A DNA stretch of 64,000 nt from NCBI GenBank assembly GCA_963698995.1, contig CAVOTD010000004.1, forward strand, positions 1 to 64,000, given 5' to 3'. Made by a program: the position numbers and the translations under genes. Under the pieces are notes generated by a model that saw only the letters and a list, made by a program, of their open reading frames with translations, was not told the origin of the DNA and made no database searches. The stretch is from AP-15 sp963698995 (GTDB lineage: Bacteria > Pseudomonadota > Alphaproteobacteria > ATCC43930 > CGMCC-115725). Positions 43,731 through 53,697 of this stretch are shown here, one piece after another; the stretch's first letter is position 1, and each line of letters opens with the position of its first letter.

Positions 43731-44405
43731 TCAATCATCAGTCGAGGCGGCGAGGATCAGGCTTAACTGACTGAGCGGCCGGCCGGTTTCCGTTGCCCAA
43801 TCATTGAAGCAGGACTGAACGGCGGCGCGGTCCTTGCGGTTCTTCACCGGTCCCTCGGCTGCACCCCAGCGGTTCAACGCGGTGGTCACCGATGGCGTCA
43901 GGATGAAGGTGTCCTTGCCGACCATGCGCAAAAAAGTCGGGCCGGAGTTGCCGCCCATCTGGCTGAAGCGCTTGGCCAGGGTTTCCCATAGCTCGACGAT
44001 GTCGGTGCCGGGCCAATCGGCGAGCCACGCGCCAAAGCTGCCATGCTCGTCGGCAATCGCAATCATCGCAGCGGCGTTGTCGCGAACCGATTTGAGCTTG
44101 CCCCAATGGCGGATCAACCGAGTGTTGGCGAGCAGCGCCTCGAGCGCCTCGTCCGGCATTGCGCGCACCCGGCGCGGCGCGAAACCGTCAAACACCTCCT
44201 CAAAGGCCGGCCATTTCGCATCGACGAGGCTGTGCTTGAGGCCGGCGCGGAAGATCCGCAGCGACATCTGCGACAGATAGCGGTCGTCCGGCGTCGCCTT
44301 GAGCTCGGCGGCGGTGCGCGGCTGCGGCAGCCGCGCCTCGAGCGCCGCCGCGCCGAGGCGAGTGCGCGCCGCTTCGAGGATCGGGGCAAAAGGGGGCACG
44401 GTCAT
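43731..44405 (-). CDS. DNA-3-methyladenine glycosylase I-like protein
   Basis: 224 residues of the HhH-GPD type related to Tag (DRYLSQMSLRIFRAGLKHSLVDAKWPAFEEVF; LIRHWGKLKSVRDNAAAM; TALNRWG). It is from a different subfamily than the gene at 39373 and lacks its zinc-snap Cys pattern. Its ATG overlaps the stop of the methyltransferase upstream (4 bases), so both are translated together. Convergent with the DUF4239 gene. Confidence 0.75.
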   Translation of the reverse strand: MTVPPFAPILEAARTRLGAAALEARLPQPRTAAELKATPDDRYLSQMSLRIFRAGLKHSLVDAKWPAFEEVFDGFAPRRVRAMPDEALEALLANTRLIRHWGKLKSVRDNAAAMIAIADEHGSFGAWLADWPGTDIVELWETLAKRFSQMGGNSGPTFLRMVGKDTFILTPSVTTALNRWGAAEGPVKNRKDRAAVQSCFNDWATETGRPLSQLSLILAASTDD

Positions 44406-45223
44406 TGCTTACGAGCCACCGCGTAAATGACGTTGGTCTCGACCGAGGTGACGTTCCGCGAGCGTATCCAGGCGAGATTGGCGTAGCGCAGGCGTTCCGC
44501 CAGCTCCGGTTCCATCTGATCGACCATCCACCGGTAACCGGACCCGAGCACCATTGTCCACCAATCCTCCGGCGAGCCCAGCCCCTGCCTACCGTCCTCG
44601 GCAAGGATCGCCGCCTCTGCAACCCCAGCTTCGATGAAGAGCCTGCGCAATGCCATCGGCTCCGCGATGCGGTCCCACGGGTTGAACGCAGCGTGTAGAT
44701 CGGGGCGCAATTCCTTCACCGCCGACCACCAACCGGTCGAAGCCGGCTCCCACACCCTTGGCCCCCAGGTCGTAATGGCCAATTGGCCGCCTCGGCGCAC
44801 CATGCGCCAGAGTTCTCTGATTTGCTTCGCCACGTCCGGCACAAAAAAGATCGCGAATACACAGATCACCGCGTCGAAATGCTGGTCGGGATAGCCCAAA
44901 TCCTCCATATCGCCGAGGCGGAATTCGACATTCTTGAGGTTCCGGCTTGCCGCCTTGCGCCGGCCGATCTCGAGCAGACGCTCGGCGAGATCGGCCGCGA
45001 TCACTCTGCCCTGTGGCCCGACCTGCACGGCGGTAGGGATCGCCGACGCGCCGGTACCGCAGCCGACATCAAGAACGCTCGCACCGGGGCGCAGGGCCAG
45101 CCGTTCGACCGTGCGCTGGCCGTACTTGGCCCACAAGCGGAGAGCCTCGTCATCGAAGTGATCGGCCGCCGCGTCATAGGCGGCCGCCGCTTTCAATTTG
45201 ACCGGATCGGCGATTGTTCTCAT
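44402..45223 (-). CDS. Class I SAM-dependent methyltransferase
   Basis: 273 residues. SAM-binding motif I is VLDVGCGTGASAI, motif II is in IAADLAERLLEIGRRKA, and DMEDLGYPDQHFDAVICVFAIFF gives motif III/IV. It resembles the UbiE/COQ5-like Methyltransf_11 group acting on small molecules. The substrate is not deducible. The C terminus (TSVETNVIYAVARKQ) is complete. Operon with the glycosylase-like gene. Confidence 0.88.
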   Translation of the reverse strand: MRTIADPVKLKAAAAYDAAADHFDDEALRLWAKYGQRTVERLALRPGASVLDVGCGTGASAIPTAVQVGPQGRVIAADLAERLLEIGRRKAASRNLKNVEFRLGDMEDLGYPDQHFDAVICVFAIFFVPDVAKQIRELWRMVRRGGQLAITTWGPRVWEPASTGWWSAVKELRPDLHAAFNPWDRIAEPMALRRLFIEAGVAEAAILAEDGRQGLGSPEDWWTMVLGSGYRWMVDQMEPELAERLRYANLAWIRSRNVTSVETNVIYAVARKQ

Positions 45224-45240
45224 CGACCTCCCCTCTTCAC

Positions 45241-46837
45241 TTATCGGTCGAGCCAGACGTCTTCCATGCGCCAGCCATTGTAGATGCTGTTGACCTGCAG
45301 GGTGATGCCGTTGACTTCGGGGCGCCAGCAGGTGCCCTGGCGCATGTGGTAGAGGATCGGCCGCACCACGTCTTCCTGCAGTTTGCTGTCGATCTGCCAG
45401 GTCAGCCGCTGGCGCTTCTCTTGGTCGGGTTCCATCGACTGCTGGTCGATCAGCTTGTCGAGGTCGCGATTGCAGTATTTGGTGTAGTTGCGGTTGGAGT
45501 CGCAGATGTAGTTTTCATAAAAGTTCTGGTCGGGATCGTCGAGCCCGCTGCCGACGAGGCTCTGCGCAAAAACGAAGTCGCCGCGGATCAGCCGCGGCAG
45601 CCAATTTGCCGTTTCGACCAGATCGAGTCTCGCTATCGATCCCGATCTGCTTCAGCTGGTCGGCGAGAATGGCGGCCGGATCGCGGTAGATCGAAAGGTT
45701 GCGCGCCGAGATTTTGACCGCCAGCCGCTTGTCGGGTCCGTAGCCGAGCGACTGCATGATTTTGCGCGCGTCCTCTCGGTTTTTCTGGATGTCGGGGTCA
45801 TAGCCCGGCAATGTCTCCATCATCTCCCTCGGCATCGCCCACAGTCCCTCCGGCGCCGGCAGCATCGCAGTGCCGATGTCACCCTGGCCCTCGCCGAGAA
45901 TATCGATGAACGCCATGTGGTCGATCGTCATCGCGATCGCCCGGCGCAATTCGAGATTGTCGAAGGGCGGCTTGCGGGTGATCAGCAGGTTCGGGGCGAC
46001 ATTCAGCGGCGTCACTTCGCAGACCGCCTGCGGCATTTGGCTGTGCACGTCCTTCAGCATCGGGATCGTGACCTCGTAAGGAAAGGTCATGTCGAATTGC
46101 CCGGCGATAAAGGCGAGGATCGCCGTCGAGCGGTTCGGGATGATCGTCCACTCGACACCGTCGAGATAGGGCCGGCCGGGCTTCCAGTAATCCGGGTTGC
46201 GCGTTACCTTGATTGACTGGTTCGGCTTGAATTCGACAAATTCGAACGGCCCGGTGCCGATTGGATGCGCCCGCATCTGGGCGGGCGACACATGGCACGG
46301 GTAGATCGGGGTGAACCCTGAGGCGAGCAGCTCGATGAACGCCGGCTGCGGCCGCTTGAGGTGAAACGTCGCCTGCCGGTCGCCCTCGGTCGTGACCTCC
46401 TTTAGGTTCAACCACCACGCCTCGCGGGCATTGACGCGAAGCTTCTCCGTGGTCTTGCCCTGTACCAGATCAAAGGTGCATTTGACGTCCGCGGCGGTGA
46501 ACGGCTTGCCGTCATGCCATTTGACGCCGTCGCGCAATTTGAAGGTGAGCTCGGTCCCGTCCTCGCTCCACGACCAGCTTTCGGCGAGGTCGGGAACGAT
46601 CGATTTCAAGCTGTTCTGCTTTACCTTCGGGTCGAACCTGACGAGGTTGTTGAACACCCCCATGATCGGCGCCACGATCGAGATCGTCCCTTCTTCGAGA
46701 ATGGACATGTTCCCCGGGCTGTCGCGGTGATAGACGCGCAGGATGCCGCCTTGCTTCTGCGCTTGCGCGGCGCCGACGCCGGTCAAACCCAACAACAACC
46801 CGGCCGCTGCCGCGACGGCGCATTGCAATTTCCTCAC
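45241..46837 (-). CDS. Peptide/nickel-type ABC transporter substrate-binding protein (one frameshift)
   Basis: SBP_bac_5 family protein of about 531 residues. GTG at 46837 with GGAG upstream gives VRKLQCAVAAAAGLLLGL, a signal peptide. The body has ILEEGTISIVAPIMGVFNNL, PDLAESWSWSEDGTELTFKLRDGVKWHDGKPFTAADV, GTGPFEFVEFKPNQSIKV and PDYWKPGRPYLDGVE. Near 45620 one extra base changes frame. The C-terminal part (VETANWLPRLIRGDFVFAQS onward, ending WRMEDVWLDR) is in the second frame. No permease or ATPase genes are adjacent in the window. Confidence 0.85.
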
Positions 46838-46984
46838 CTGCTTTCTCCAACGATCAACCCGAGACCTATCTATAGGGACCGCCGCTGCCGCTGGGCAACA
46901 ACCGCGCGCCTTGACCTCTCTGCGCGGCCGGGCCACCCTTGAACCGATCCCCTTAGCGGGAGTGATGCGGGTCCAGGGGCGATC

Positions 46985-47767
46985 GTGAGCGAAACAGAGA
47001 CGCTGTCCATCGAGGTCAACGGTTTTCCTTGCCGCGTCTGGAAGAAGGGCCAGGGGCCAAGGCTCGGCTTTCTCGCCGGATTTGGCGGGTTGCCGCGCTG
47101 GATCCCGTTTCTCGATGTGTTGGCGCGCCAGCGCACCGTGATCGTGCCTTCGCTGCCGGGTTTTCCCGGCGGTGATCGCGGGCATAGCGTGCTCGACAGC
47201 CATCTCGATTGGGTGCTCGCCGTTCGCCAACTGCTGCACAAGGCCGGGCTCGACGGCGCCGATCTGGCCGGCAGCTCGACCGGAGGCGCCTTTGCCGCCG
47301 AGATCGCAGCGCTGTGGCCCGACGCAGTGCATCGACTGGCGTTGATCGCGCCCTGGGGCCTCTTCGACGAAAAGGCGCCGATGACCGATCCCTGGGCGCA
47401 GCGGGCGCCCGAGGTGCCGGCATTGCTGTGCGCCGACCCCGAGCGCTGGAACCAACTCAAGAGCGAGCCTGAAGGCGCCAACTCCCCGGAGTGGCCGATC
47501 GAGCAGACGCGCGCCAACGAGGCCGCGGCGCGCGCCTTCTGGCCGCTCGGCAACACCAGGCTCGAAAAGCGCCTGCCATTGATCGAGGCGCCGACCCTCT
47601 TAATCTGGGGCGCCGAGGAGCGCATCATGCCGCGCAGCTATGCCGACCGGTTTGCTGCAGCGATCGCCGGCCACACCGAAATCACCACGATCCCCGGCGC
47701 CGGTCATCTGGCGGAGCTCGACAAGCCGGAGGAGGTCGGCGCGGCAATCCTGCAGTGGATGGCCTGA
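46985..47767 (+). CDS. Alpha/beta hydrolase
   Basis: 260 residues from a GTG start, divergent from the ABC binding protein (147-base shared promoter region). Nucleophile Ser in LAGSSTGGAF, acid residue in WGAEERIMP and catalytic His in GAGHLAEL. The Ser nucleophile suggests an esterase or C-C hydrolase; substrate unknown. It is followed after 40 bases by an LLM-type flavin oxidoreductase, probably in one operon. Confidence 0.88.
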   Translation: MSETETLSIEVNGFPCRVWKKGQGPRLGFLAGFGGLPRWIPFLDVLARQRTVIVPSLPGFPGGDRGHSVLDSHLDWVLAVRQLLHKAGLDGADLAGSSTGGAFAAEIAALWPDAVHRLALIAPWGLFDEKAPMTDPWAQRAPEVPALLCADPERWNQLKSEPEGANSPEWPIEQTRANEAAARAFWPLGNTRLEKRLPLIEAPTLLIWGAEERIMPRSYADRFAAAIAGHTEITTIPGAGHLAELDKPEEVGAAILQWMA

Positions 47768-47807
47768 CAGACCCTCCCTAACCGGGTGCAGCAAAGGAAC
47801 CTGGCCG

Positions 47808-49091
47808 ATGAAATTCGGGCTTTTCTACGAGCATCAGCTGCCGCAACCGTGGAGCGAGGATTCCGAGCTGCGGCTGTATCAGCAGGCGCTCGACCAGATC
47901 GAGCTCGCCGACCGCCTCGGCATCGACTACGTCTGGGAGGTCGAGCACCATTTTCTCGAGGAATATTCGCACTCCTCGGCGCCCGAGGTGTTTCTCGCCG
48001 CGTGCTCGCAGCGCACCAAGCGGATCCGGCTCGGTCACGGCATCGCCTTGATGCCGCCCAACTACAACCACCCAGCGCGCGTCGCCGAACGCATCGCCAC
48101 CCTCGACCTGGTCTCGAATGGCCGCGTCGAATGGGGCACCGGCAAGTCGGCGACGGCGGTTGAGATGGGCGGGTTTGGCATCGACCCCGACGACAAGCGG
48201 ACCATGTGGGAAGAGGCGACCGAGCAGGCCGCCAACATGCTCGCGATGCGCCCCTATCCGGGATTTCGCGGTCGCTGGTTCGACATGCCGTGCCGCAATC
48301 TGGTGCCGAAACCCGTGCAGAAGCCGCATCCGCCGATGTGGGTGGCGTGCTCGCGCCGCGAGACGATCCACCTTGCCGCACGCAACGGGCTCGGCGCGCT
48401 GACCTTCGCTTTTCTCGAACCTGAGCAAGCGGCAAAGTGGGTCGAGGAATATTACGACATCATCAAATCCGCCGATTGCGTGCCGATCGGCCACAACGTC
48501 AATCCCAATATCGCAATCGTCACCGGGATGTCCTGTCATTCGGACGAGGCCGAAGCGATCCGCCGCGGGCTCGACGGCTTCCGGTTCTTCGGCTACTCAC
48601 TCGGCTATTACGCGCTGTTTGGCGAGCACAAGCCCGGCCGGCCCGAGCTGTGGGAGCGCTTTCTGCAGGTAAAGGATCGGCTGCCGGACAACGCCGGGCG
48701 GGGCGGGATCGGCACTCCCGACCAGCTGCGCGCGCACCTCGCCCGCTATGAGAAGGCCGGCATCGACCAGGTCATGTTCATCCAGCAGAGCGGCGCCAAT
48801 CGGCACGAGCACATCTGCGACTTGCTGGAGATTTTTGCAGCGCGCGTATTGCCCGAGTTCAAGGAGCGCGAGCAGATCCGCATGGCAGAAAAACAGCGTG
48901 AGCTGGAGCCCCATATCGAGGCGGCGCTGGCGCGCAAGCAGCGCATGGCGCCGGTCGAAGACAGCGAGATCCCGCGGGTCGAGGCCTTCGGGCGCAAGGC
49001 GCCGTCGCCGATCGTCAGCTCCGACCGCGGCGGCGCCATCTCAATCCCGACCCAGGACCCGCTCGCGGCTCGCGACACCGCGCGGCCCTGA
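47808..49091 (+). CDS. LLM-class (luciferase-like) flavin-dependent oxidoreductase
   Basis: 427 residues. TIM-barrel bacterial-luciferase fold: MKFGLFYEHQLPQPW, YVWEVEHHFLEEYSHSSAPEVFL, IRLGHGIALMPPNYNHPARVAERIATLDLVSNGRVEWGTG, and RPELWERFLQVKDRLP. Members use reduced flavin for oxygenation or F420-type dehydrogenation. The last 50 residues are an extension. ATG 47808 follows AAAGGAA. Together with the hydrolase it may form a small degradative unit (inference). Confidence 0.88.
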   Translation: MKFGLFYEHQLPQPWSEDSELRLYQQALDQIELADRLGIDYVWEVEHHFLEEYSHSSAPEVFLAACSQRTKRIRLGHGIALMPPNYNHPARVAERIATLDLVSNGRVEWGTGKSATAVEMGGFGIDPDDKRTMWEEATEQAANMLAMRPYPGFRGRWFDMPCRNLVPKPVQKPHPPMWVACSRRETIHLAARNGLGALTFAFLEPEQAAKWVEEYYDIIKSADCVPIGHNVNPNIAIVTGMSCHSDEAEAIRRGLDGFRFFGYSLGYYALFGEHKPGRPELWERFLQVKDRLPDNAGRGGIGTPDQLRAHLARYEKAGIDQVMFIQQSGANRHEHICDLLEIFAARVLPEFKEREQIRMAEKQRELEPHIEAALARKQRMAPVEDSEIPRVEAFGRKAPSPIVSSDRGGAISIPTQDPLAARDTARP

Positions 49092-49609
49092 GCCTGGCGC
49101 AGAGTGCTGCCGCGATCGCGTAGTGGTAACACGCGCACCGCTCGTGTGAACCAAGGCTAGAGCGCCACCACTTTTTGAGCAGTGACGCAGCAGTACTGCC
49201 GAACGTGCACCGCTTGTCCCCGGATTTGCGGACATCCGCATCAACATCTTGTGGTTACCGACAGCTAAGTACAAGTGGCACGGGCAAGTATTCAAGCGCG
49301 AGCCATCCCCCGTCGAAAACCCAACAAAGACAGAGTGGAAAAATGATTTACTTTCAGACCAGTTCACGAATTTTCTAATCAGGAAAAAAGTTTATGCGGC
49401 TTTGACAGCGGCCCCGGAACAGCGCAGACCCACTGGATATAGAAAACGCGCGGGTGATTTTTCAAAATTCCCCTCTTAGCCGCAGCGGAAAGTCTGGCCC
49501 GAAAACTCTATGCACATAAGGTTGGTTTTCCGGCCTTGCGGGCTCGTTACGCTGCCCCTAAATCCGTCGCGGAGCCAATCTGCCAATTAGCGCTTTTGGA
49601 CTTGAACAT
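49092..49609. other. Gene-free stretch with lower GC
   Basis: I see no convincing gene here. Base composition is more AT-rich than the flanks from about 49240 on. A perfect palindrome TGCGGACATCCGCA sits at 49227-49240, and a TTGACA lies near 49403 without a clear -10. It leads into the AT-rich DUF4145 gene. Confidence 0.4.
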
Positions 49610-50341
49610 ATGGCCCAACAAATTACCCTTCAAGAAGGTGGTCTTGCCACGATAGACCGCCCACCAGATCGTTGCCCGATCCGCCACAACAAAATATCTC
49701 CAGTGTATAAGTTTAGGCGGACCGGACCATTCACCTACAAAGACACATCTGTGGAAATTGTATATTCATGCCCAAACATCGCATGTAACGAAACGTTTAT
49801 CGCGTATTATGGAAAAATCACACCACAACAAAATCATCACTCTCTTTTATTGTCGAGACCCGTTGAGCCAGCGCCGCTTACCTTTGATGAGGCCGTGCAA
49901 CAAATTTCGGCAAGCTTTTGCCAGATATATCAAGAGGCACAGAAAGCGGAAGAATTTGGCTTAAGCGAAATTTGCGGCGTCGGTTACCGAAAGTCGCTCG
50001 AATTTCTTATTAAGGATTATCTCATAAAGCAAAAACCAGTAGATAAAGCCGCGATAGAAAAAACTATGCTGGGTCCGTGTATTGATAAGTACATAGCCGA
50101 CCCGCGAATTAAAGAAGTGGAGAAAAGGGCGACGTGGCTAGGCAATGATGAAACGCATTATCAGCGGCGTTGGATCGACAAAGATCTAACCGACCTGAAA
50201 ACGCTCATTAGACTAGCTATCCATTGGATCGAAGCGGAGTACCTCACCGAAGAGGCCCTCAAATCCATGCCGGTTCCAACGAGCCATAGCGGGAAGCCGT
50301 CGCCCATTTTCGAGAATTGCAGTTATGCGTTTTTCGCTTGA
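49610..50341 (+). CDS. DUF4145 domain-containing protein
   Basis: 243 residues. The N-terminal third is Cys/His-containing (CPIRHNK, SCPNIACNETF), perhaps a degenerate zinc ribbon. The second part is the helical DUF4145 domain (ICGVGYRKSLEFLIKDYLIKQK, WLGNDETHYQRRWIDKDLTDLKTLI). The family occurs alone or fused to restriction/defence proteins; its biochemical role is unknown. The codon use is far more AT-rich (many AAA, AAT, ATA) than any neighbour, a sign of horizontal transfer. No ribosome binding site of note. Confidence 0.75.
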   Translation: MAQQITLQEGGLATIDRPPDRCPIRHNKISPVYKFRRTGPFTYKDTSVEIVYSCPNIACNETFIAYYGKITPQQNHHSLLLSRPVEPAPLTFDEAVQQISASFCQIYQEAQKAEEFGLSEICGVGYRKSLEFLIKDYLIKQKPVDKAAIEKTMLGPCIDKYIADPRIKEVEKRATWLGNDETHYQRRWIDKDLTDLKTLIRLAIHWIEAEYLTEEALKSMPVPTSHSGKPSPIFENCSYAFFA

Positions 50342-50687
50342 AGGTCACCGATAGAAACGTCACCGGCCCCACTGATTGAGATGTCACGCTCGACAGTCAG
50401 TAGCCTTCGGCATACGGGGCTCGGCGAGTTGTTGTGAAAACCATATTTTATATTGTGTCAATCGCATTAATGTTGTAAACTTGGGGCGCTTAGAGTAGCC
50501 GCCGACCAATAGCAGGTCACGACGGCGGCAGGTAATCACGGAGGGGACCCGGGCTCCTCGAATTCGGCGCGGGGACTGTCGCTGTTTTTTTCCTGCAAAT
50601 AACAGCGAGAACAGCCGGCGTTGACCTTCTGGGGCGCGCGGTGCTTACCTTCGCTTGATCAATCGGAAACCGATCGGGGTGAGTGAG
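50342..50687. other. Gap between DUF4145 gene and aldolase gene
   Basis: 346 bases without a supportable gene. The first half is AT-rich like the DUF4145 gene (TATTTTATATTGTG, TAATGTTGTAAAC around 50445-50480), then GC rises to the chromosomal level near 50500. The right border of the putative island is therefore about 50.49 kb. Confidence 0.35.
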
Positions 50688-51479
50688 ATGCAGGTTCGCA
50701 ATGTGGCGCGTGAGCGGCTCGCAAAGGGCGAGATGTCGCTGGGCGTCGGCATACGCACGGCGCGCACCGTCGATATCGCCAAGATGATGAAGACATCGGG
50801 TTTCGACTGGCTTTTCATCGACCTCGAGCACGGACCGATGTCGATCGAGTTCGCGACGACGATCGCGGTCGCGGCGCTCGACACCGGCATCTCGCCGATC
50901 GTCCGCGTCCCGTTCATGCAGCACACGATGGCAACTCGGGTGCTCGACGCCGGGGCGCTCGGAGTCGTCATGCCGCATGTCGACACCCCCGAACAGGCGC
51001 ACGAGATCGTCGATCACCTGAAATATCCGCCGATCGGGCATCGCTCGGTCGCCGGCTCGCAGGCGATCTTCGACTTCAAATCGGTCCCGATCGGCGAGTT
51101 GACCGAGGCCGCCAACGCGGCGTTACTGGTCATCCCGATGATGGAGACGCCGACTGCGATCGCCAATGCCGAGGCGATCGCCGCGGTCCCGGGCATCGAC
51201 GCGCTGTTGATCGGTACCAATGATCTCGCCGCCGAGATGGGTATTCCCGGCGATTTCGGGCATGACAGGATCGCCGGCGCCTATGAGACGGTGATCGCGG
51301 CCTGCCGCAAACACAATAAGTGGCCGGGCATGGCCGGGGTCTATGCCGAGGAGCTGATGCAGAAATACATCGGGATGGGCATGCGGCTGGTGCTTTCCGG
51401 CAGCGACGGCAGCTTTCTGATGGCCGGCGCATCGCGGCGTGCGGCGCTGGTGCGGGAGTGGGGCGGGGCGCGGCATTAA
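50688..51479 (+). CDS. HpcH/HpaI-family class II aldolase
   Basis: 263 residues. Metal-dependent pyruvate-type aldolase: FDWLFIDLEHGPMS, TRVLDAGALGVVMPHVDTPEQA, PPIGHRSVAGSQ and ETPTAIANAEAIAAVPGIDALLIGTNDL. Family members cleave 4-hydroxy-2-oxo acids into pyruvate (or oxaloacetate) and an aldehyde. ATG 50688 starts the family-typical MQVRNVARERL. An SDR gene follows after 11 bases. Confidence 0.88.
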   Translation: MQVRNVARERLAKGEMSLGVGIRTARTVDIAKMMKTSGFDWLFIDLEHGPMSIEFATTIAVAALDTGISPIVRVPFMQHTMATRVLDAGALGVVMPHVDTPEQAHEIVDHLKYPPIGHRSVAGSQAIFDFKSVPIGELTEAANAALLVIPMMETPTAIANAEAIAAVPGIDALLIGTNDLAAEMGIPGDFGHDRIAGAYETVIAACRKHNKWPGMAGVYAEELMQKYIGMGMRLVLSGSDGSFLMAGASRRAALVREWGGARH

Positions 51480-51490
51480 CGGAGGAAGAG

Positions 51491-52254
51491 ATGGCCGAAG
51501 ACAAGGCGCTGGCCGGCAAGGTCGCGATCATCAGCGGTTCCGGCAAGAACATCGGCAAGGCTATTGCGCTGCGGCTCGCCGCCGACGGCGCGGCGGTCAT
51601 CGTCAACGGGCGCGGCGATCGGCCGATCATCGAAGCGACGGCGCGGGAGATCCGTGAGGCCGGCGGCCGCGCGATGCCGTATCTCGCCGATGTGTCAAAG
51701 CCCGACGCGGTGGCGGCGATGGTCGAGGCCGCGGTCAAAGAATTCGGCGGCGTCGATATCGCCGTCGGCAATGCCGGGCTCAGGCGCCAGACCTCGTTCC
51801 TGCAGATGAGCCTCGAGGAATGGCACGAAATCTTGGCGGTGGCGCTCGACGGCGCCTTCATCCTTGCCAAGGCTGTCGTGCCCAGAGATGATCAAGCGCG
51901 GCGGCGGTGCTTTTATCGGTCTTTCAGGCGTATCGCACCATGCCGGTTCGACGGGTCGGGTGCATGTCAACGCATCAAAGGCCGGGTCTCGAAGGGTTTC
52001 TGCGTGGCCTCGCGACGGAGCTCGCGCCGCACAACATCACCGCCAACGCCGTCGCGCCGGGCTCGATCGATACGGTGCGCGGCCCCTCCGCCGGCGGTCC
52101 GCACGGCCGCGGGCTCTCGCGCGAGATTCCGCTCGGCCGCCAGGGCATGCCGGAGGAGATCGCCGCGATGGTGTGCTTTCTGGTCGGACCGGAAGGCCGC
52201 TACATCACCGGCCAGACGATCCACGTCAATGGGGGGCTGTTCTTCGGGAAATAG
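51491..52254 (+). CDS. SDR-family oxidoreductase (two frameshifts)
   Basis: About 252 residues after repair. ATG 51491 follows GGAGGAAGAG. NAD(P) motif IISGSGKNIGKAIA and VGNAGLRRQ are in the first frame. One extra base near 51888 shifts to MIKRGGGAFIGLSGVSHHAGSTGRVHVNASKAG. A second extra base near 51989 shifts to LEGFLRGLATELAPHNITANAVAPGSI and the YITGQTIHVNGGLFFGK end. The usual catalytic YxxxK appears as VNASKAG (Tyr replaced by Val-Asn), so activity is doubtful even after repair. Between the aldolase and the flavoenzyme genes. Confidence 0.78.
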
Positions 52255-52299
52255 CCGCCCATACCGCGCCACAAACAAACCGACAGGGATGAGGAAGCG

Positions 52300-53697
52300 A
52301 TGACAGACCTGCGCGTCGTTACTACAGAGGGCACGGACGTGATCCTCGAAGAAGCGGCGGTGCTGAACTTTGCAGCCGATCTGTGGGGTCCGCTGCTGCG
52401 CCCGGGCGACAGCGGTTATGACGGGGCCCGCACAGTCTGGAACGGCATGATCGACCGGCGCCCGGCGCTGATCGCTCGCTGTGGCGGGGTCGCCGATGTC
52501 ATTGCGGCGGTGCGCTTTGCCCGCACCCACGGGCTGCTGGTGTCGGTGCGCGGCGGCGGTCACAACATCACCGGCAATGCCGTCTGCGAAGGCGGCCTGA
52601 TGATCGACTTGTCGCCGATGAAGAGTGTGCGGGTCGATCCGGGCAAGCGCACAGCGCGCGCCGAGGCGGGCCTCACCTGGGGCGAGTACAACCGCGAAAC
52701 CCAGGCCTTCGGCCTCGCCAGCACCGGCGGCGTCGTCTCGACGACCGGCATTGCCGGGCTGACTTTAGGCGGCGGGCTCGGCTGGCTGATGGGCAAGCAC
52801 GGCCTCAGCTGCGACAACCTGCTTTCGGCGGATATGATTACGGCCGAGGGGCAATTTCTGACCGCCAGTGCGGACCAGCACCCGGAGCTCTTCTGGGGCC
52901 TGCGCGGCGGCGGCGGCAATTTTGGCGTCGTGACCTCGTTCGAGTATCGGGTTCATCCGGTCGGCCCGGTGCTCGCCGGAATGGTGCTCCACCCGATGGC
53001 CAAGGCGCGGGAAGTGCTGCGCTTCTACCGCGACTATGCGCGCAATTGCAGCGATGAGCTGACCGCTTTCGCGGCATTGATGACCTCGGCCGAGGGTGCC
53101 CCGGTGGTCGCCATCGTCGTCGGCTATATCGGCGACCTCGCAGAGGGCGAGGCTCAGGTGGCGCCGGTCCGCAAGTTTGGTTCACCGCTGGTGGATACGA
53201 TCGCCCCGATGTCTTACGTCCAACTCAACCAGATGTTTGACGCCGCCTTTCCGTATGGCGGGGTGCAGCGGTACTGGAAATCGAGCTTTTTAAAGCAGCT
53301 GGGAGACGACGTCCTGGAAATCCTGGTGGACCGCGCGACAACGATGCGCTCGCCGATGTCGATGGTCGGGTTTTTCCATGTCCATGGCGCCGCCACCCGG
53401 GTCGATGCGAACGAAACCGCTTTCGGGCTGCGCGACGATCAGTGGGATTATGACGTCATTTCGCAATGGTTCGATCCCGCGGAATCTGCGGGTCACGTAG
53501 CATGGACCCGCGAGTTCTGGACTGCAGTCGAGCCCTTCGCGACCGGGAAGGTGTATGTCAATCACTTGGATGCAGAGGAAGGCACCCGTATCAGGGCCGC
53601 CTATAACCAGAACTACGAGCGGCTCGTCGCTTTAAAGAATAAATACGACCCGACGAACCTGTTCCGGCTCAATCAGAACATCAGGCCCACAATGTAA
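52300..53697 (+). CDS. FAD-binding oxidoreductase (VAO/PCMH type with berberine-bridge C terminus)
   Basis: 465 residues. FAD-binding PCMH domain: VRGGGHNITGNAVCEGGLMIDLSPM (His for covalent FAD), GVVSTTGIAGLTLGGGLGWLMGKHGLSCDNL (second covalent-link Cys likely in SCDN), and LFWGLRGGGGNFGVVTSFEY. The C-terminal BBE motif is AYNQNYERLVALKNKYDPTNLFRLNQNI. These enzymes oxidise alcohols or sugars using oxygen. It lies 45 bases after the SDR stop. Confidence 0.92.
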   Translation: MTDLRVVTTEGTDVILEEAAVLNFAADLWGPLLRPGDSGYDGARTVWNGMIDRRPALIARCGGVADVIAAVRFARTHGLLVSVRGGGHNITGNAVCEGGLMIDLSPMKSVRVDPGKRTARAEAGLTWGEYNRETQAFGLASTGGVVSTTGIAGLTLGGGLGWLMGKHGLSCDNLLSADMITAEGQFLTASADQHPELFWGLRGGGGNFGVVTSFEYRVHPVGPVLAGMVLHPMAKAREVLRFYRDYARNCSDELTAFAALMTSAEGAPVVAIVVGYIGDLAEGEAQVAPVRKFGSPLVDTIAPMSYVQLNQMFDAAFPYGGVQRYWKSSFLKQLGDDVLEILVDRATTMRSPMSMVGFFHVHGAATRVDANETAFGLRDDQWDYDVISQWFDPAESAGHVAWTREFWTAVEPFATGKVYVNHLDAEEGTRIRAAYNQNYERLVALKNKYDPTNLFRLNQNIRPTM

